In this document: in pieces, positions 1 through 6,276 of the stretch
How positions within the stretch are numbered: position 1 is the stretch's first letter
Layout of the letters: each line of letters begins with the position of its first letter
Source: DASUUI01 sp964577965
GTDB lineage: Bacteria; Gemmatimonadota; Gemmatimonadetes; Gemmatimonadales; Gemmatimonadaceae
Length of the DNA: 6,806 nt
Reading direction: 5' to 3'
Assembly: GCA_964577965.1 (NCBI GenBank)
Contig: CAZOAT010000113.1
Coordinates: forward strand, 1 to 6,806
Program-made: the position numbers and the translations under genes
The notes under the pieces: generated by a model
What the model saw: only the letters and a program-made list of their open reading frames with translations
What the model was told of the DNA's origin: nothing
Database searches by the model: none

Positions 1-689
1 CCGATCACGCCGACGGCTGCCCCGACGAGCTTTCTGAACAGCTCGCGGGGCAGCCGGCGCAGCACGCGCTGTCCCACGATCGTGCCGAACACGACCCCCG
101 CCGTCATCACTCCGATGTCGTGTGCCGCTCCCGCGAGCGCGTCGCCCGAGCGGATCAGATAGACCGGCATGCGTGCAGCGTCCACGATGAGTCCGGTCGC
201 GGTCGCTGTGGCGATGAACGCGAGCGGTTCCAGGCGGAACGCAAGCAGAGCGCCAGAGCGCACTCCTCCCTGATTACCGACCAGACCACCGAAAGCGCCT
301 GAGACGCCGCCAAGCCCGACGGCGATGCCGGGTGGCCATTCACGACGCTCGAGCACGCCCGTGAGCGACGCGATGCCCGTGATCACAAGCAGCGCGCCGA
401 GCAGCACGGTGAGACCGCGCGCGCCGAACGCGGGCTGCAGCAGCGCGCCGGAGAGTCCACCCGCCGCGCTCGCGAGTCCGAACCGCAGCAGCACTGGCCA
501 CGACGTATTGCGCCACAGAGTCGCGTAGCGGACCGCGGTTCCGATGAAGTGCGGGATGGAGACTGCAGCAACAGCAAGCGGGGTCCCGACCGAGAGTGCG
601 ACGAATGGGGTGAGGATGCTGCCAATTCCAAAACCCGTCACCGAGGCGACACCGCCAGCGACGCTCGACAGAACAAAGAGGAAGAGCAA
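1..689 (-). CDS. TauE/SafE-family membrane permease, C-terminus cut by window edge
   Basis: My translation of the minus strand gives an uninterrupted, strongly hydrophobic protein of at least 229 residues running through the left edge. It opens with a first membrane helix ending in a glycine-rich turn (VTGFGIGSILTP, residues 17-28). Midway there is a second glycine-rich segment (GGLVGNQGGVRSGALL), and towards the edge a cytosolic-type stretch RVLRRLPRELFRKLVG before a last helix. This two-fold pattern of helices with repeated Gly-rich loops is typical of the TauE/SafE (DUF81) family, inner-membrane proteins thought to export sulfite, sulfoacetate or other small anions. The substrate cannot be told from sequence. 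The TTG start at 689 is chosen because an in-frame TGA lies three codons upstream (699-701) and the first helix is complete from there. No clear Shine-Dalgarno precedes it. Only the last few residues should be missing, judged from usual family lengths. It lies 61 bp after the channel-like gene on the same strand. Confidence 0.82.
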   Translation of the reverse strand, partial: MLFLFVLSSVAGGVASVTGFGIGSILTPFVALSVGTPLAVAAVSIPHFIGTAVRYATLWRNTSWPVLLRFGLASAAGGLSGALLQPAFGARGLTVLLGALLVITGIASLTGVLERREWPPGIAVGLGGVSGAFGGLVGNQGGVRSGALLAFRLEPLAFIATATATGLIVDAARMPVYLIRSGDALAGAAHDIGVMTAGVVFGTIVGQRVLRRLPRELFRKLVGAAVGVI

Positions 690-732
690 GCTAGTGGCTC
701 AAGGTGGGATAGCCGACACAGAGAGAAGCAAA

Positions 733-755
733 GCTGCCAGCGGGTAGCTGTCAGC
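733..755 (-). terminator. Weak hairpin at the end of the channel-like gene, possible terminator or attenuator
   Basis: GCTGCCAGC (733-741) and GCTGTCAGC (747-755) can pair as a 9-bp stem with one internal mismatch (737 against 751) around a 5-nt loop. The stem overlaps the stop codon of the upstream gene (751-753). On the minus strand it is followed by a pyrimidine-rich stretch, TTTGCTTCTCTCT, which is a poor U-tract. It could cause partial termination before the TauE-like gene or simply protect the mRNA end. A chance hairpin is quite possible in sequence of this GC content. Confidence 0.3.
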
Positions 756-1533
756 CTCCAGTCTCATCCCCGAGCTCCCTCACCGGATACTCATGGGTGT
801 ACGACTCTTCATCCTCGCGATCCATCGCCTCGTGCTCGCGATCGATCGCATCGCGCTCGGCGCGGTACCGCTCATACCACTCGCGCGTGATCTCGCCAGC
901 GAGCTCGCGGTTGCCGAGCCCGAACGCTAGTCCGAGAGCGAGCGCGATGGCGCCGAACAGCAGCGCGAACGCCGTCGTCACGATGCCGCTGGCGATCCCG
1001 AGCTCCTGCAGCGCCATGAACACCGCGAGGACGATGACGCCGCCCTTCCCCACCCGCGCCAGCGTCGGACCGCCGTGCATCCCGCCCGCGCCGGCCATGA
1101 TCAGCCCGCCGACGAAACCGCCGAGCACCATCCCCACGATGATTATCGCAATGGCCGCGATAACGCTCGGTATGTAGCTGACCAGCTCGGAGAAGACGTT
1201 CGCAAGCTGTTCCAGTCCGAGCGCGTTCGCAGCGATGAGGATCACGACGAACATCGCGATCCAGAACACCATCGTTGCGGCTATGCGCGTCGGATTGAAG
1301 TGAGTGCCGGAGCGCTCCACCGCCTGCAACACGCCACCACGCTCGAGCAGTCGGTTGAAATGGATGCGGCGAAGCGCCTTCTCGGTGCCGCGCTCCAGCA
1401 ATCGCGCAAGCAGATACCCCGCGAAAACGATGACGAGCGCGCCGACCAGCGCCGGCACGTAGGTATAGATCTGGTCGAAGCTGTAACGCAGCCGCTCACC
1501 GAAAGTCGTGGCGACGTAGGGAGTGTCTTGCAT
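751..1533 (-). CDS. Conserved-TM-helix membrane protein, mechanosensitive-channel-like
   Basis: This is a 260-residue integral membrane protein. Predicted helices lie at about residues 26-46, 85-105, 121-148, 162-180 and 183-206. Two segments look like copies of one unit: YVPALVGALVIVFAGYLLA (25-43) and YIPSVIAAIAIIIVGMVLG (120-138). Each starts with an aromatic residue, a small aliphatic residue and proline, and the first is followed by an Arg/Lys-rich amphipathic stretch. This is the pattern of the conserved TM helix repeat found in CmpX-like relatives of small-conductance mechanosensitive channels. A glycine-rich pore-like helix (GLAFGLGNRELAGEI, 201-215) follows, then a highly charged cytosolic tail rich in Glu, Asp and Arg (216-260). 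The soluble beta domain of classical MscS is absent, so channel activity is inferred and not shown. Possible roles are osmotic or envelope-stress response. The ATG start at 1533 has only a weak ribosome site, and the gene lies 81 bp after the zinc-ribbon gene. Confidence 0.75.
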   Translation of the reverse strand: MQDTPYVATTFGERLRYSFDQIYTYVPALVGALVIVFAGYLLARLLERGTEKALRRIHFNRLLERGGVLQAVERSGTHFNPTRIAATMVFWIAMFVVILIAANALGLEQLANVFSELVSYIPSVIAAIAIIIVGMVLGGFVGGLIMAGAGGMHGGPTLARVGKGGVIVLAVFMALQELGIASGIVTTAFALLFGAIALALGLAFGLGNRELAGEITREWYERYRAERDAIDREHEAMDREDEESYTHEYPVRELGDETGG

Positions 1534-1614
1534 CGGTCCCGAGTAGGGGTGCTGCCGTGAAACCTACGGGGGAGAGCTACCGGCTACCAGCGACCGCCCG
1601 GGCAGCTGGGAGCA

Positions 1615-1839
1615 TCAGTTCCTCGTTCCTCTCTTCAGGTCAAACAGCGCACTCCGCTTGCACTGAGGACATATCAGCCAGTCTCGTCTCCGCGCGTAGC
1701 CGAGCCCGAACGAGCCGCCGCCGAGCGGTCGGCTCGTCATCTCCGCCTCGCAGCGCGGACAGCGGGCAGATCCGGCCACCGTGAATGCCCGACGGATTGC
1801 CTCGACCTCCTCCTGCGTGTACTGCGCCTCCTCAGCCAC
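1615..1839 (-). CDS. Small two-CxxC zinc-ribbon-like protein
   Basis: This is a 74-residue cytosolic protein with no signal peptide or membrane segment. A short acidic helix (YTQEEVEAIRRAF, residues 7-19) precedes two metal-binding knuckles, CPRC (C27, C30) and CPQC (C57, C60). They are separated by a glycine-rich, basic loop (GGGSFGLGYARRRDW). The spacing fits a single four-cysteine zinc ribbon. I do not recognise a named family. Such small ribbons can bind nucleic acid or a protein partner, but no function can be assigned. The GTG start at 1839 overlaps the last 8 nt of the upstream dehydrogenase gene (GTGGCTGA), a layout typical of translational coupling. The two proteins are therefore likely made together, and no strong separate ribosome site is needed. 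The intact cysteine pairs and the overlap argue that it is a real gene. Confidence 0.68.
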   Translation of the reverse strand: MAEEAQYTQEEVEAIRRAFTVAGSARCPRCEAEMTSRPLGGGSFGLGYARRRDWLICPQCKRSALFDLKRGTRN

Positions 1840-2887
1840 CGGCCCTGTCCACCAGCCGCAGAACGATCTTGCCGAACTGCTCCCCCGTCTGCAGCCGCTC
1901 GAGCGCCTGACGGCCGTCCTCCAGCGGGAACACGGAATCGATCGGCACCTGCAGACGACCGGCTGCGAGCTCGGCCACGATCGCGTCCAGCTCGGCGTCG
2001 TTTCCCATCGTCGAACCGAGAAACGTCCACTGGTTCCAGAAGAGCTTACGGACGTCGGTCTCGACTATCGGTCCGGATGTCCCGCCCGAGGTGACCAGGC
2101 GACCGCCTTTCGCCAGCGCGCCCAGCGACTGTTTCCAGGTGGCCGGTCCGACATTGTCGAGCACGACATCCACGCCACGCTTGCCGGTACGCGCCCTGAT
2201 CTCCTTCGCGACGTCAACGCTGGAGTGATTGAAGGTCTCATCCGCGCCAAGCTCCCGCGCGCGCTCGAGCTTCGAGTCGTCGCCCGACGTCACCCAGACC
2301 TGTGCGCCGCGCAGTTTCGCGATCGCGAGCGCAGCCTGCGCCACGCCGCCACCGATCCCCCAGATGAGCACCGTCTCATCCGCCTGCACGACCGCTCTGG
2401 TGACGACCATCCGCCAGGCGGTGAGAGTCACCAGCGTGAATGCGGCCGCCTGATCGTACGTCACCACTGGCGGCAGTTGCCGCAGGTTCGTGGCAGGCAC
2501 TACCACATAGTCGGCGAAAGTGCCCGGGTAGTGCTCGCCGAGGAGGCCGAAACGGATGCACATGGAGTGCTCACCGCGACGGCAGAACTCGCAGGTTCGG
2601 TCGCTGATACCGGGATTGATGAGAACCCTTTCGCCCTCAGCAGGTGCACCGGCTGGAGCGGGTCCGCCATACTTATCGACAACTCCGGCGCCATCCGCAC
2701 CCATCACCCACGGCGCCCTGATGGTGACGCCGGGCAGTCCGCGGACCACCCACAGGTCGAGGTGGTTGAGCGCCGCCGAGTGAACGCGCACGCGAACCTC
2801 ACCCGGTCCCGGCTCAGGAACAGGAAGCTCTGTCCGGAATTGCAGGCGATCGAGATCGCCGTGCTCTGAAATGGTGAGGGCTCGCAC
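1832..2887 (-). CDS. Medium-chain dehydrogenase/reductase (zinc-type alcohol dehydrogenase/quinone oxidoreductase-like)
   Basis: This 351-residue cytosolic oxidoreductase has full family length. The N-terminal GroES-like domain starts canonically (MRALTISEHG) and includes NHLDLWVVRG (41-50) and GADGAGVV (63-70). The nucleotide-binding Rossmann domain has GIGGGVAQAALAIA (177-190), followed by TSGDDSKLERARELGAD. The structural zinc loop keeps three of four ligands (C99, C102, C110), while the first Cys is Asp (D96). At the catalytic zinc positions, the usual Cys aligns with N41 and the usual His-Glu with A64-D65, so a catalytic zinc is unlikely. That points to an NAD(P)H-dependent reductase of enones, quinones or enoyl thioesters rather than a classical alcohol dehydrogenase. 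The substrate is unknown. The GTG start at 2887 gives the canonical N-terminus. It is the first gene of the leftward block, reads divergently from sucB, and overlaps the zinc-ribbon gene by 8 nt. No strong Shine-Dalgarno is visible. Confidence 0.88.
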   Translation of the reverse strand: MRALTISEHGDLDRLQFRTELPVPEPGPGEVRVRVHSAALNHLDLWVVRGLPGVTIRAPWVMGADGAGVVDKYGGPAPAGAPAEGERVLINPGISDRTCEFCRRGEHSMCIRFGLLGEHYPGTFADYVVVPATNLRQLPPVVTYDQAAAFTLVTLTAWRMVVTRAVVQADETVLIWGIGGGVAQAALAIAKLRGAQVWVTSGDDSKLERARELGADETFNHSSVDVAKEIRARTGKRGVDVVLDNVGPATWKQSLGALAKGGRLVTSGGTSGPIVETDVRKLFWNQWTFLGSTMGNDAELDAIVAELAAGRLQVPIDSVFPLEDGRQALERLQTGEQFGKIVLRLVDRAGG

Positions 2888-2942
2888 AGGCTGGTATATC
2901 TTTCGCCGGAAGATAGCCGCCAGTGTCTCCCGCCACTCTCAA
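2888..2942. promoter_or_regulatory. Divergent intergenic region, must hold promoters or leaders for both blocks
   Basis: Only 55 bp separate the start codons of the leftward dehydrogenase and the rightward sucB. Candidate -10-like hexamers are TATATC (2895-2900, plus strand) and TATACC on the minus strand (complement of 2893-2898). Neither has a convincing -35 partner at normal spacing. The minus-strand hexamer ends only 5 nt before the GTG, which would give a leaderless or nearly leaderless dehydrogenase transcript. Neither start codon has an obvious Shine-Dalgarno. The region is real regulatory space by position, but the exact elements are guesses. Confidence 0.45.
2897..2915. promoter_or_regulatory. 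19-bp dyad, candidate operator between divergent genes
   Basis: The sequence TATCTTTCGCCGGAAGATA is a near-perfect inverted repeat centred on 2906. Eight of nine base pairs are complementary, with arms TATCTT and AAGATA; the exception is 2903/2909. It overlaps the candidate -10 hexamers of both directions, the expected place for a dimeric repressor to control both transcripts. It could instead form a small hairpin in the sucB leader. No regulator gene is present in the window to match it. Confidence 0.42.
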
Positions 2943-4316
2943 ATGCTCCAATTAAAGGTTCCACCGCTCGGCGAGTCGATTGTGGAAGCGACGATCTCGC
3001 GCTGGCTCAAGGACGTAGGCGACGCCGTGGCTACCGGCGAGACCGTCCTGGAGCTGGATACCGACAAGATCACAGTCGAGGTCGCCGCGCTCCGCGGCGG
3101 GGTACTCAAGAGCCGCGCGAAGAACGAAGGCGATGTGGTGAAGGTTGATGAGGTGCTGGGAGAGATCGACGACAGCGCCACTCCGGCGGCAGCTGTTCCC
3201 AGGCAGGCTGTGGACGAGCCTCAGGCTGCTCCGGAACCNNNNNNNNNNNNNNNNNNNNNNNNNNNNNNNNNNNNNNNNNNNNNNNNNNNNNNNNNNNNNN
3301 NNNNNNNNNNNNNNNNNNNNNNNNNNNNNNNNNNNNNNCCACAGGAAGCTCCGAAGGCTGCTCCGGCCGCAACACCGGCCGCATCTGAGGCTGCCGGGAG
3401 CGCGCGGGAGCCGGCCGCACCGAACAGCGGCGACGTGCGTCCATCGCCGGCTGCGAAGCGTGCGGCTGAGGAGCGGGGGGTGGATCTGAGCGCGGTGCGG
3501 GGCACCGGTCGTGGCGGAGTGATCAGCAAGCCCGACGTGATCGAGCAGGCGGGCGTCGCCGCGCGCGTACCGCCGCCGGCGACCGTTCCGGCGTCTGGCG
3601 GCGGAGCGGCAGCAGATACGCAGCGCGAGAAGCGCGAGAAGATGTCGGTACGACGCAAGCGGATCGCCGAGCGCCTGCTGGAGTCTCAGCAGTCAACCGC
3701 GCATCTCACGACGTTCAACGAGATCGACATGAGCGCTGTAATCGCGCTCAGGGAACGGCTCAAGGAACGTGTGGAGAAGGAGCATGGGGCGAAACTCTCC
3801 TTCATGCCTTTCTTCGTGAAAGCCGCATGCATGGCACTGAAGAGCCATCCGGTGATCAACGCGCAGGTGGACGGCGAGTTCATCATCTACAAGGACTACG
3901 TGCACATGGGTATCGCGGTCGCGTCCGAGGACGGGCTCGTGGTACCGGTTGTCCGCGACGCCGACAGCAAAGGGATGATCCAGGTCTCGCGCGACATCGT
4001 GGACATCGCGAAGCGCGCGCGCGACAGAAAGCTCACGATGGATGATCTCACCGGCGGCACGTTCACGATCACGAACGGTGGCGTGTTCGGCTCGCTCATC
4101 TCGACGCCGATCATCAACTTTCCACAGGTTGGCATTCTCGGGCTGCACAAGATTCAGGACCGGCCGGTCGTGATCGACGGCAAGGTTGAAGTCCGGCCGA
4201 TGATGTACGTCGCGCTTTCCTATGATCACCGCATTGTCGATGGCCAGCACTCCGTGCTGTTCCTGGTGCGCGTGAAGGAACTGATGGAGGATCCCGCGGC
4301 GATGCTGGTGGAGTGA
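2943..4316 (+). CDS. sucB: Dihydrolipoyllysine-residue succinyltransferase, E2 of 2-oxoglutarate dehydrogenase (interrupted by a gap of Ns)
   Basis: This TCA-cycle core enzyme transfers the succinyl group from E1 through its lipoyl arm to coenzyme A. The N-terminal lipoyl domain (about residues 1-76) starts MLQLKVPPLGES and carries the lipoylated lysine K42 in DTDKITVEV. An Ala/Pro-rich linker follows, containing 100 N. Next is the E1/E3-binding domain (about 3438-3545, RPSPAAKRAAEERGVDLSAV then GTGRGGVI). The catalytic domain (about 3624-4316) contains TFTITNGGVFGSL, STPIINFPQVGILGLH and the active-site segment DHRIVDG (His at 4227-4229, Asp at 4239-4241). The NGGVFGSL and STPIIN segments favour succinyltransferase over the pyruvate-type E2. 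Both flanks of the gap are in the same frame as written. The ATG at 2943 is chosen over the in-frame ATG at 2871, which would add 24 non-family residues and overlap the divergent gene. No Shine-Dalgarno is visible. The E1 gene is not adjacent. Confidence 0.93.
   Translation: MLQLKVPPLGESIVEATISRWLKDVGDAVATGETVLELDTDKITVEVAALRGGVLKSRAKNEGDVVKVDEVLGEIDDSATPAAAVPRQAVDEPQAAPEXXXXXXXXXXXXXXXXXXXXXXXXXXXXXXXXXXPQEAPKAAPAATPAASEAAGSAREPAAPNSGDVRPSPAAKRAAEERGVDLSAVRGTGRGGVISKPDVIEQAGVAARVPPPATVPASGGGAAADTQREKREKMSVRRKRIAERLLESQQSTAHLTTFNEIDMSAVIALRERLKERVEKEHGAKLSFMPFFVKAACMALKSHPVINAQVDGEFIIYKDYVHMGIAVASEDGLVVPVVRDADSKGMIQVSRDIVDIAKRARDRKLTMDDLTGGTFTITNGGVFGSLISTPIINFPQVGILGLHKIQDRPVVIDGKVEVRPMMYVALSYDHRIVDGQHSVLFLVRVKELMEDPAAMLVE
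3223..3366 (+). repeat. 12-bp direct repeat flanking the assembly gap
   Basis: AGGCTGCTCCGG occurs at 3223-3234, just left of the Ns, and again at 3355-3366, just right of them, in different reading phase contexts of an Ala/Pro/Glu-rich linker. The surrounding codons are low complexity (QAAPEP on the left, EAPKAAPAATPAA on the right). This suggests the missing stretch contains more of the same repetitive linker. Repetition would also explain why the assembly broke here. Confidence 0.6.
3239..3338. other. Assembly gap of exactly 100 N inside sucB
   Basis: The run is exactly 100 N, a common placeholder for a scaffold gap of unknown size, so the true length may differ. It falls in the flexible linker between the lipoyl domain and the E1/E3-binding domain. 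The two flanks keep one frame as written (codon phase at 3339 matches that before the gap), but with a placeholder length this proves little. The gap could hide extra linker repeats or even a second lipoyl domain. Confidence 0.97.
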
Positions 4317-4359
4317 TTCACACAGGTCGTGCACTCTTTCTTCCTACACGGGAGGCCGT

Positions 4360-4821
4360 ATGCGTCGCACAATGATTCTCACTCTGGCGCTCGCGTTCAC
4401 TGCTGGTTGCGCCGGTCCTGATGAGACCTACACAGACACGATGGCCGATGCGCCCGGCGTCACGCTCTCGGATTTTGCCGGCACATGGTACGGAACAGCG
4501 ACGCCCGTGGGGAGCAACACCGTCGCGGCAAACGTCGAAATGCTGGCCACTTCCACCCCCGACGGCTGGTCGTTCACCGTGGTGAGCGCGGCAAATCCCG
4601 CAGAGGCCAGCACTACGCCCGCCCGGGTGGTGGCATTCGAGGGTGACAGCGTGATACTCGAGGCCGGACCATTCCCCAGCACACTTCGCCCCGGTGAGAT
4701 GGTGTCCACGCGATCGGTGTACCGGCTGCAGAACGACAGCATGGTCGGCGTGGTGCAGGCCACGTACCCGGCCAGCGGCGAAACAGTCACGCTCAACAGC
4801 ACGGCAACGCGGCGGCGGTAG
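4360..4821 (+). CDS. Small predicted lipoprotein of unknown function
   Basis: This is a 153-residue protein with a short signal peptide: an MRRT start, hydrophobic core MILTLALAF, then TAGC with the candidate lipidated cysteine at C17. The Thr at position -3 is less usual than Leu, so the lipobox is plausible rather than textbook. After a polar acidic linker (18-36) comes one small, probably beta-rich domain. It begins DFAGTWYGTATPVGSN (38-53), with later segments DSVILEAGPFPSTLRPG and TRSVYRLQNDSMVGVVQATY. The pattern recalls a family I have seen in Gemmatimonadota, but this is memory and not a search. The ATG at 4360 has a good ribosome site (GGGAGG, 4350-4355), the clearest in this block; the ATG at 4372 would remove the twin Arg. 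It sits 43 nt after sucB and 32 nt before lpdA. It acts outside the cytoplasm, so a direct role in the dehydrogenase complex is unlikely. Confidence 0.75.
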   Translation: MRRTMILTLALAFTAGCAGPDETYTDTMADAPGVTLSDFAGTWYGTATPVGSNTVAANVEMLATSTPDGWSFTVVSAANPAEASTTPARVVAFEGDSVILEAGPFPSTLRPGEMVSTRSVYRLQNDSMVGVVQATYPASGETVTLNSTATRRR

Positions 4822-4853
4822 CACGCCCGCTGAGAGGAGAAGCACGGCAGCTG

Positions 4854-6266
4854 ATGACTGAAGACCAACACCTGAACACCGATGTGCTGGTCCTCGGCGG
4901 CGGCCCGGGCGGCTACGTAGCAGCCATCCGGGCCGCTCAGCTGGGCCTGTCCACAGTCTGCGTCGAGAAAGAGAAGACGCTGGGCGGCACCTGCGTCAAC
5001 ATCGGCTGCATACCGTCCAAGGCGTTGCTCACGTCCTCCGAGCATTATGAGTTCGCCCGCACGCATGCCGCGGAGCACGGCGTCCTGCTCGACGGCGTAC
5101 GGCTCGACCTCGAGCGGATGATGGAGCGCAAGGACGACGTGGTCGCGCAGAACACCCGGGGCGTGGAATTCCTCTTCCGCAAGAACAAGGTGACGTGGGC
5201 GAAGGGAACCGGAACGCTGCGCCAGGGGAACGTCGTCGAGGTCCGGGACGGCGAGGGCGCGACCACCACCTGGAAAGCGCACGACGTCATCCTCGCCACG
5301 GGATCGGCACCGGTCGAGCTGCCGTTCCTGAAGTTCGATGAGGAGCGGATTCTGTCCAACGACGGAGCGTTGCGAATACCGCGTGTACCGGAACACCTGA
5401 TAGTCATTGGTGGCGGAGTGATCGGGCTCGAGCTCGGATCAGTGTGGCGGAGGCTCGGCGCCAGAGTCACTGTCATCGAGCTGCTCCCGAACATTCTGCC
5501 CGGAACAGACCCGGACGTTGTGAAGGAAGCGGAGAAGGTGTTCCGCAAGCAGGGACTCGAAATCAGGACAGGCGCGAAGGTCACTGGCGCCCGTGTGGAG
5601 GGAGAGCAGGTCACCCTAGACGTCGAGCTCGATGGAAAGAGCGAGAGCATCTCCGGTGACTACGTGCTCGTCTCTGTCGGTCGGAAGCCGGCGCTCACCG
5701 GAGTGGACGCGAAGGCGCTCGGCATCGAGCTCACCGAGCGGGGCGAGATCAGAGTGGACGAGCAGCTGCGCACCAGCATACCGCACGTCTACGCCATTGG
5801 CGATGCGGTGGGCGGCAAGCTGCTGGCGCACAAGGCGGAGGAAGAGGGCGTGATAGCCGCGGAGGTGATCGCCGGTCATCGCGTGCAGATGTACTACAAG
5901 TCGATTCCCTCGATCGTGTACACCTGGCCCGAGATCGCGACGGTGGGACTCGGCGAGCACGAGGTGAAGGAGAGCGGACGAGCGTACAAGACGGGCAGGT
6001 TTCCATTCTCGGCGAACGGCCGGGCGCGGACGATGGCCGAGGGCAGCGGCTTCGTGAAGTTTGTTGCGGACGCGGAAACAGACGAAGTGCTCGGCTGCCA
6101 TATCATCGGACCGAACGCTTCGGACCTCATCCAGGAGGTTGTGCTCGCAATGGAGTACCGCGGCTCTTCCGAAGACATCGGGATCACCGTACACTCGCAT
6201 CCGACGCTCGGCGAGGCGGTGAAGGAGGCCGCGCTCGGCGTACTGGGGAGATCGATTCACATCTGA
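4854..6266 (+). CDS. lpdA: Dihydrolipoyl dehydrogenase (E3)
   Basis: This FAD flavoenzyme re-oxidises the dihydrolipoyl arm of E2 and passes electrons to NAD+. It serves 2-oxoglutarate dehydrogenase and often also pyruvate dehydrogenase and glycine cleavage. It has 470 residues, normal for the family. Visible motifs in order are the FAD-binding GGGPGGYVAA (15-24), the redox-active disulfide in GGTCVNIGCIPSKALL (C47 and C52), ATGSAP (148-153), and the NAD-binding GGGVIGLELGSVWRRLG (186-202). The second FAD motif YAIGDAVGG (313-321) follows, then the C-terminal interface segment HSHPTLGEA with the catalytic pair H449/E454. All key residues are present, so the enzyme should be active. The ATG at 4854 is preceded by GAGGAG (4834-4839), rather far at 14 nt, so the ribosome site is moderate. 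The gene is 32 nt after the lipoprotein gene and 10 nt before the response-regulator gene, suggesting one transcript. Confidence 0.96.
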   Translation: MTEDQHLNTDVLVLGGGPGGYVAAIRAAQLGLSTVCVEKEKTLGGTCVNIGCIPSKALLTSSEHYEFARTHAAEHGVLLDGVRLDLERMMERKDDVVAQNTRGVEFLFRKNKVTWAKGTGTLRQGNVVEVRDGEGATTTWKAHDVILATGSAPVELPFLKFDEERILSNDGALRIPRVPEHLIVIGGGVIGLELGSVWRRLGARVTVIELLPNILPGTDPDVVKEAEKVFRKQGLEIRTGAKVTGARVEGEQVTLDVELDGKSESISGDYVLVSVGRKPALTGVDAKALGIELTERGEIRVDEQLRTSIPHVYAIGDAVGGKLLAHKAEEEGVIAAEVIAGHRVQMYYKSIPSIVYTWPEIATVGLGEHEVKESGRAYKTGRFPFSANGRARTMAEGSGFVKFVADAETDEVLGCHIIGPNASDLIQEVVLAMEYRGSSEDIGITVHSHPTLGEAVKEAALGVLGRSIHI

Positions 6267-6276
6267 CGGTTCCGAC

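Noticed and set aside
549..890. 113-codon open frame on the plus strand across the spacer between the two membrane-protein genes
   Set aside because: It overlaps two better-supported minus-strand genes, and its product is compositionally biased with no domain.
1075..1560. 161-codon open frame on the plus strand
   Set aside because: It is antisense to the channel-like membrane protein, whose helices and repeat are clear; the plus-strand product is low-complexity and charged.
1534..1614. Short repeat GCTACCGGCTACC and CCCGGGCAGCTGGG in the 81-bp spacer, considered as operator or terminator
   Set aside because: The repeats are too short and have no U-tract or promoter geometry; chance is likely at this GC content.
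1781..2869. 362-codon open frame on the plus strand
   Set aside because: It lies entirely opposite the well-supported dehydrogenase, its translation has no recognisable motif and is rich in Arg and His, and long antisense frames are common in high-GC genes.
2871..2942. Upstream in-frame ATG at 2871 (and GTG at 2874) as the start of sucB
   Set aside because: It would add 24 residues unlike any E2 N-terminus and overlap the divergent gene by 17 nt; the lipoyl domain begins canonically at 2943.
3693..4334. 213-codon open frame on the minus strand
   Set aside because: It is antisense to the conserved catalytic domain of sucB and has no recognisable motif.
4428..5396. 322-codon open frame on the minus strand
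   Set aside because: It is antisense to both the lipoprotein gene and lpdA, spans the spacer between them, and shows no family features.
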